Positions 59,441 through 64,000 of a stretch of 64,000 nucleotides of DNA are shown in pieces. Every line of letters starts with the position of its first letter. Position 1 is the stretch's first letter. Source of the DNA: Chromatiaceae bacterium (GTDB lineage: Bacteria; Pseudomonadota; Gammaproteobacteria; Chromatiales; Chromatiaceae); contig JACKMU010000001.1 in assembly GCA_024235215.1 (NCBI GenBank), positions 682,001 through 746,000 of the forward strand. The letters run 5' to 3'. The notes beneath the pieces are model-generated. The model did not search any database and was not told the origin of the DNA. It saw only the letters and a list, made by a program, of their open reading frames with translations. Both the position numbers and the translations under genes were made by a program.

Positions 59441-59504
59441 CGCTGCTCCTCTCACAGATGCCCGAAGCAGGGCAATGATTCTGTTAGTACCACTTTCGCA
59501 CCCC

Positions 59505-60386
59505 TCATGTCAGATCGGTGATCTTGTGGATATCGATCACGATCGCCGGCGGTTCCGGCGGACAGATCATTTCGCACACACCACAACCGACGCACCCCTC
59601 CTTGATCACCGGCGACATACGCAGCTCACCGTTGGGCATCTCCACCCGTTCCAGCGCGATCGCGTGTACCGGCGGGCACTCGTTGCCGACCTGCTCCGCC
59701 ACCCGTGCCACCTTCTCGCCGCTGGCCTGGACTTTTTTCTCCGCACACTGAGTGATACGTATCTCGATCGGGCACTGGCGCACACACAGATCGCACAACT
59801 CCAGGTCGTAGGGGTGGTCGGCCACCGGAATCGGATTCCAGCGGTCGACTTCGTCGTAACGCAGCAAACCCGGGAACTGCGGGCCGCGCGCCTGTCCCTG
59901 GAAACCCTTACCCTGAATCGCCAGGCAGGCACTCGGCCGGGAGAGCCTGGCGAAGCCCATGCGCGTGTCGGCCGGAAAGTTCAGCGCATGGTTCAACGAT
60001 CCCGTGGGACAGGCAAGTACGCACTGGAGTCCGTCGCAGGAGAAGTCGCACGCCTGCTCGCGTGCATCGATATAAGGTGTGCCTACGCCAAAACCCTCCT
60101 CCAGGTCGGCAAGTTTGATCGCCTGCACCGGACAAACCTGCACGCACTGTCCACACTTGATGCAGGAGGAGAGGAACTCCTTTTCATCATCGGTGCGCTT
60201 CAGCGCGCCCGGAGGGCGCAGCCGCAGCGACGTCCCCTGCACCACCGGTAAAAAGCCGAGTAGTGAAAAACCAGTCATGCCGACGGCCAGCACCGAGGTG
60301 CGCAGAAACTCCCGGCGCGACTGCGCTTTGCGTTTGGCGGAAAGGGGCTTTTTGACCCTTTTGGCCACTGTCGTCTTCTCTTTCAT
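59505..60386 (-). CDS. nosG: NosG (NapG-like) periplasmic ferredoxin-type protein
   Basis: 293 residues. Twin-arginine signal SRREFLRTSVLAVGM. Four 4Fe-4S regions: CIKCGQCVQVCPVQAI, CDFSCDGLQCVLACPTGSL, CDLCVRQCPIEI, CVGCGVCEMICPPEP. Together with NosH it forms the electron-transfer module that replaces NosR in clade II (epsilonproteobacterial-type) nos clusters. Tat signal means export in folded form. Confidence 0.92.
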   Translation of the reverse strand: MKEKTTVAKRVKKPLSAKRKAQSRREFLRTSVLAVGMTGFSLLGFLPVVQGTSLRLRPPGALKRTDDEKEFLSSCIKCGQCVQVCPVQAIKLADLEEGFGVGTPYIDAREQACDFSCDGLQCVLACPTGSLNHALNFPADTRMGFARLSRPSACLAIQGKGFQGQARGPQFPGLLRYDEVDRWNPIPVADHPYDLELCDLCVRQCPIEIRITQCAEKKVQASGEKVARVAEQVGNECPPVHAIALERVEMPNGELRMSPVIKEGCVGCGVCEMICPPEPPAIVIDIHKITDLT

Positions 60387-60417
60387 TACCCGTCACCTCC
60401 GGAAGCAGCTGTTCCGG

Positions 60418-61764
60418 TCATTGCGCCATCGAGTCACGCAGCGCCTTGAGCGCGTCGAATGGCTGGGTTTCACCGGCCTCCTGGCTGACATGCGCTTGCG
60501 CCGTATCTTCCCGCATGATCTGCTGATGAGCCAACTCCGCTGACATCATTGGCCGGCTGTCTCTGAGCACCATCTCCGGATCAGTAAAGGGTGCCAGCCG
60601 CTCCAGAAAATCGAGCACCTCCAACACCGGCGATCCTTTGAAGAAGCGCGCAGCCGGCACATCCATCCAGATCCTGTCGGCATAATTGTAATACTCATAG
60701 GGGCCGTCCCCGACACCGTCACGATCCAAGTCGAACCCTTGGTAATCCTCCCAGTAATTGGCCTCCCAATCGTTCCTTTTGGCGGTTCTGGCGCCGGTCA
60801 CCGCTACCTGGGTGATATTCCCTTTGAACCGGTTACCCCGGATCCGATTGCCCTGCCAGTCGTTCAGGAACAGCACGCCGATACCGCTGTAAGCGATAAG
60901 ATTGTCTTCGATCCGGTTGGTCGTTTCCGGCTGAAAAGGGGAGACATCGAGGTAGAGACCGGTAGCACAATAGAGGATCCGATTCCCGCTCACCTCCACG
61001 TCGGAGGTCTCTTTGAAGCCGATCCCCATCCCGGTGGTACCGCTGGAGTAGGCGATGGTATTGCCCCTCACCACCACGCCGTCGCTGTACATCAGAAAGA
61101 TGCCCACCGAATTGTCCTCGTAATGGTTGTCCAATACCTCGTTGTACTGGGAGTACATGAAGTGCAGCGAGTAACGTCCACCGCGGGCATCGTTACGGGC
61201 AATCAGATTGTCTTTCGAATACCAGACCACCGTGTCACGCGAATCTCGGATGATATTGTCGGTAATCTTGTTATTAAAGCTGTACCAGAGCCGGATGGCG
61301 TCGCCGCGCACACCGAGGGGCAGCGCTTTCGATGAGATCCGGTTGCCGCGCACGATGTTATTTTCCGACTGAGAGAGGTCGATGCCGAACAGCGTGTCGT
61401 CGATGACGTTATCCCTGATGACGTTGAAGTTGCCCTTCACCAGTACGCCGGAGTCCACGTCATTGTGGGATTCGCCGGAGTTGGTCAGGCGCATGTTCTT
61501 GATGGTGGCACCATCGGTTTCCAGCGACATCACCGAACCGCGACCTCCGGCATCGATCGTCACCTCTCCCCGGCCGTCGATGATGATGGGGTCTGTCACT
61601 ATCACCGGACCGGCATAGGTGCCAGCGGGTGGACTGAGCAGCCCACCCGCCGCGGTTGCGTCCACCAGCTTCTGAAAGGATGGGTATTCCGCTTCGCCCC
61701 GGACCGCAGTCGAAAACGGTGACAGCAGCACCATAATCAGAAGAGTTTGCAATGCAGCAGGCAT
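60418..61764 (-). CDS. nosD: NosD periplasmic copper-processing protein
   Basis: 448 residues from ATG 61764; the frame is open further up, but this Met starts a signal peptide (LQTLLIMVLLSPFSTAVRGE). The body is a right-handed parallel beta-helix with repeated N-x-I/V turns (NNKITDNIIRDSRDTVVWYS, YNEVLDNHYEDNSVGIFLMY) as in NosD/CASH-domain proteins. NosD partners NosFY in assembling the CuZ cluster of NosZ. The start lacks a strong ribosome site, so a downstream or upstream start is possible. Confidence 0.92.
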   Translation of the reverse strand: MPAALQTLLIMVLLSPFSTAVRGEAEYPSFQKLVDATAAGGLLSPPAGTYAGPVIVTDPIIIDGRGEVTIDAGGRGSVMSLETDGATIKNMRLTNSGESHNDVDSGVLVKGNFNVIRDNVIDDTLFGIDLSQSENNIVRGNRISSKALPLGVRGDAIRLWYSFNNKITDNIIRDSRDTVVWYSKDNLIARNDARGGRYSLHFMYSQYNEVLDNHYEDNSVGIFLMYSDGVVVRGNTIAYSSGTTGMGIGFKETSDVEVSGNRILYCATGLYLDVSPFQPETTNRIEDNLIAYSGIGVLFLNDWQGNRIRGNRFKGNITQVAVTGARTAKRNDWEANYWEDYQGFDLDRDGVGDGPYEYYNYADRIWMDVPAARFFKGSPVLEVLDFLERLAPFTDPEMVLRDSRPMMSAELAHQQIMREDTAQAHVSQEAGETQPFDALKALRDSMAQ

Positions 61765-61894
61765 ATATCTCAGAGCAACCGGCGATCTAGAGGAGTGCCT
61801 CAGTGGGCAGTAGACGCACCCCAGGGAATGCCACACAGATAGCCGCAGCTCCCATCTGCCCCACACGGCACACTTGCGGGTCACAAATCCTGTT

Positions 61895-63070
61895 TCATCC
61901 GCCTTTGAATTGCCGCTCACGGATCAATGCAGCCACTGCCAGAATCAGCGACATAGCCAGCATCAAGCCAAATCCGATCGCAGGATAGGAGTGAGTGGCG
62001 AACTGTGCGACCTTACCCTGGCCAAACACAGTCGGCATAAATGGCTTGACCGTGAATGCACCCATGTCATTCAAGGTGTGGCCGTACCACCAGAGCCAGG
62101 CGGCATAGTCGATCACAAAAAAGAGCGGTAGCGCCGCCGGAACCAGCACCAGCAGCCAGTAGAGCAACCCCGAGTTCTTGCGCGCGCCGAAAACGAGCAG
62201 CACCATGGCACCGATCAGCCCAACGAAAACGACATGGATGGCCAGCTTCAGGTTCTCGACCATTGGGATGATCTCCCCCTGGTTGTTGAAGTAGCGTCCC
62301 AGGCTCTTGCCATAGTGCCAGGCGATTACCTGAAAAGCGCTGCCATCCCAGGGTTGTTCAACCCGTCGGTGCTCCAGGTCTTTTTCGTAGTTGAGCCGCA
62401 GTTGCCCGATCAGATGCGCTTTGCTGGAGCTCTCTGCAGATGCTTTCGCTGCCTCGCTGGGGAGGATTACGCGTACTCCGGACTCTGCCAGTGAATCGCG
62501 CAGCATGCCCACAATACCACTCATGCCACCGCCCTCTTCGGAATCGTCGCTGGCTTCCTGGTCGAGCGAAGTTACCAACGCCTCGACATAACCGCTGTTC
62601 TGCAGATCGAAACCACCCTGGGTATAGAGCGAGAGGTACATCCAGACAGTGATGGCGGCAAACCCGACACCCAGGATCAGCATGCGGATCTTTGGCTTGA
62701 TGCAGATAAAACCAAGCAGCATGACCCCCAGAAAAACCATCAAAAACTGACCGAAGCCGCGCTCCACCGGACCGCCCGCAGCGATCGGATACATCCCCAC
62801 GTAATGGTTGATGGTATCCATCTCATGCACACAGTCGAGCGCGATCTGCTCGGTGATCTCGCCGCTGTCGATCTTGGAGCAGCCGTTGAACACGCCGTTG
62901 AGATGAAAATGGATCTTTACGCCGTCGGGAAATGCCTCCGCAGGATAGTTGGGTGCGGTCAGCGATACCCACCAGATCGGGGAGTAGAAGATAACCGCCA
63001 AGAGTCCCAGCGCCAAAAGGGTGAGTGTCGCGACCTGAATCGTCTGCTTGGATTGAGATGCTGCGTTCAT
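61895..63070 (-). CDS. NosB-like membrane protein
   Basis: 391 residues. N-terminal helix (QVATLTLLALGLLAVIFYSP), a periplasmic part (FPDGVKIHFHLNGVFNGCSK, CVHEMDTINHYVGMYPIAAG), three central helices, a ~120-residue acidic loop and further helices at the C-terminus (ILAVAALIRERQF). The HxNGVFNGC and DTINHYVGMYP motifs and the position directly before nosD fit NosB of clade II nos clusters. The role of NosB is not established; it may support electron transfer or NosZ maturation. Confidence 0.72.
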   Translation of the reverse strand: MNAASQSKQTIQVATLTLLALGLLAVIFYSPIWWVSLTAPNYPAEAFPDGVKIHFHLNGVFNGCSKIDSGEITEQIALDCVHEMDTINHYVGMYPIAAGGPVERGFGQFLMVFLGVMLLGFICIKPKIRMLILGVGFAAITVWMYLSLYTQGGFDLQNSGYVEALVTSLDQEASDDSEEGGGMSGIVGMLRDSLAESGVRVILPSEAAKASAESSSKAHLIGQLRLNYEKDLEHRRVEQPWDGSAFQVIAWHYGKSLGRYFNNQGEIIPMVENLKLAIHVVFVGLIGAMVLLVFGARKNSGLLYWLLVLVPAALPLFFVIDYAAWLWWYGHTLNDMGAFTVKPFMPTVFGQGKVAQFATHSYPAIGFGLMLAMSLILAVAALIRERQFKGG

Positions 63071-63164
63071 GATGGGTATTTTGGATCGACAATGATCTGT
63101 CGACGTCTGTTGCGATGTTGGAGGCGGTTGCCACGGCGCATCTGAGTAGCCCGTAGAAGCCGTT

Positions 63165-63194
63165 TACGACCGCCTCTGATTGGAGACGGTCGTA
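63165..63194. repeat. Stem-loop between cytochrome c and nosB-like genes
   Basis: TACGACCG (63165-63172) and CGGTCGTA (63187-63194) pair over eight bases, with an inner CTC/GAG extension. It lies 22 bases after the cytochrome stop on the minus strand. No T-run; likely an mRNA processing or stabilising hairpin. Confidence 0.5.
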
Positions 63195-63215
63195 GCTCGT
63201 ATCAAAACTGCAGGA

Positions 63216-63998
63216 TCAATCGTAGTCCGGGTTCTGATAATCTACGGATGGGGCCAGATCTTTGGCCGGCGGCATATGTCGGGAGGTGTAGTTGATCACC
63301 ATCTGCATATCTTTGTCGGTGAACCCCTTGATCTGACTGACCATATCCGGATTGGCGTTGCGGCGTTTGCCATCACGGATCCATTCGAACTGACGCAGCA
63401 TATAGTTGTAGTGCTGCCCTTGAATACGTGGGTAGAACTTCTCGTTGCTCCCCTCACCATCATCACCATGACACTGGGTACAGTTATCCATGTAGAGCTT
63501 CTTGCCCTGCTCGAACTCCGGTGTGTTCTTTTCCCAGGGGCCCACTCCCGGCTGGGGATTCATCGGCAGCTTCGAGATGTAATCGGTCACATCCGCCACC
63601 AGTTGAGCGGGATTGATCTCGCCCTCATGGTAACCGGCTACCGCCATGATCTGTTCGTCCAGTGCGAACGGATACATGGTCGGGTTGTCGCGATTCTTGG
63701 CGCGAATATCGGTGAGCTGCTTGATCAGCACATTACGATGCTGACCGGCCAACTGCGGAAACGTACCATCTTCCAAGCCCCACCCCTCCAGCAGATGGCA
63801 GGCGGAACAGACCTCATACACCGCAATGCCACGTTCCCGGTCGGGTACCAGCAGCATGGCTTCACTCTTCTCGCCGCCTTCCTTGTTCCAGTCTTTGACG
63901 TCGGTTACCTGAGGTTCGCCCTCGCCAGCGAAACTGCCACTGCAGATCGCCAGTCCGATCAGAGCAACCACGGTTTTTATAACGGATGAAAAACCCAT
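63216..63998 (-). CDS. Diheme cytochrome c, probably NosC-type
   Basis: 260 residues. Signal peptide (VIKTVVALIGLAICSGSFA). Two heme c sites: VCSACHLLEGWGLED (first domain) and NCTQCHGDDGEGSN (second), with later Met ligands in RRNANPDMVSQIKGF or NPTMYPFALDEQIMAV. It is the first visible gene of the nos accessory operon and should donate electrons to NosZ. The start ATG is three bases from the window edge, so upstream sequence (probably nosZ) is not visible. Confidence 0.85.
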   Translation of the reverse strand: MGFSSVIKTVVALIGLAICSGSFAGEGEPQVTDVKDWNKEGGEKSEAMLLVPDRERGIAVYEVCSACHLLEGWGLEDGTFPQLAGQHRNVLIKQLTDIRAKNRDNPTMYPFALDEQIMAVAGYHEGEINPAQLVADVTDYISKLPMNPQPGVGPWEKNTPEFEQGKKLYMDNCTQCHGDDGEGSNEKFYPRIQGQHYNYMLRQFEWIRDGKRRNANPDMVSQIKGFTDKDMQMVINYTSRHMPPAKDLAPSVDYQNPDYD

Positions 63999-64000
63999 TT

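Overview
The window reads as part of the chromosome of a chemolithoautotrophic, sulfur-oxidising, denitrifying gammaproteobacterium (Chromatiales / Sedimenticola-Thiodiazotropha type). That placement is inferred from gene content: a form I RuBisCO operon with CbbQ/CbbO activase, an Rnf complex fused in context to pyruvate:ferredoxin oxidoreductase, a nitrous-oxide reductase accessory cluster, a CysN-CysC fusion, PPK2, a TAXI-TRAP importer and a YeiH-type putative sulfate exporter. Most of the sequence is GC-rich. Bases 13.1-18.2 kb and 24.6-26.2 kb are clearly more AT-rich and look acquired. No rRNA, tRNA or CRISPR array was seen.

Layout. 1-12.9 kb: housekeeping and transport genes (cysNC end, ppk2, small envelope proteins, TAXI-TRAP receptor + fused permease + DUF1850 protein, EamA exporter, secreted dioxygenase, lytic transglycosylase lipoprotein, CorA, Tpx). 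13.1-18.2 kb: AT-rich segment with a double-domain methyltransferase, a PEP-CTERM protein, a second methyltransferase and long gene-free stretches. 18.2-25.6 kb: a mobile island. It holds attC-like sites in one orientation (top strand = minus strand), small cassettes (YefM/YoeB, ParD/ParE, two unknown ORFs), two ORF-less group II introns that each start at an attC end box, a complete RT-encoding group II intron inside a further attC, and an IS256-family element with an 8-bp target duplication. No integron integrase lies in the window.

26.2-36.8 kb: one minus-strand operon rnfB - PFOR - rnfC - rnfD - rnfG - rnfE - rnfA - nqrM-like, which couples pyruvate/ferredoxin chemistry to ion-motive electron transfer. 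37.3-43.8 kb: YeiH-like exporter, a 53-aa membrane protein, UspA and a conserved partner; then a His-rich secreted protein, a sodium/solute symporter coupled to a metallophosphoesterase, and a perfect 25-bp palindrome that forms the 3' ends of two convergent genes. 44.4-47.2 kb: a repeat-built surface protein with a PEP-CTERM-like tail.

47.2-52.8 kb (minus): cbbL - heptamer repeat - cbbS - terminator - 103-aa protein - cbbQ - cbbO. 53.1-64 kb (minus): diheme cytochrome c - nosB-like - nosD - nosG - nosH - nosF - nosL - nosY, then a small membrane-anchored protein, SCO1, PCu(A)C and an RNA m5C methyltransferase. The absence of nosR and presence of nosB/G/H resemble clade II nos clusters; nosZ would be expected just beyond the right edge.
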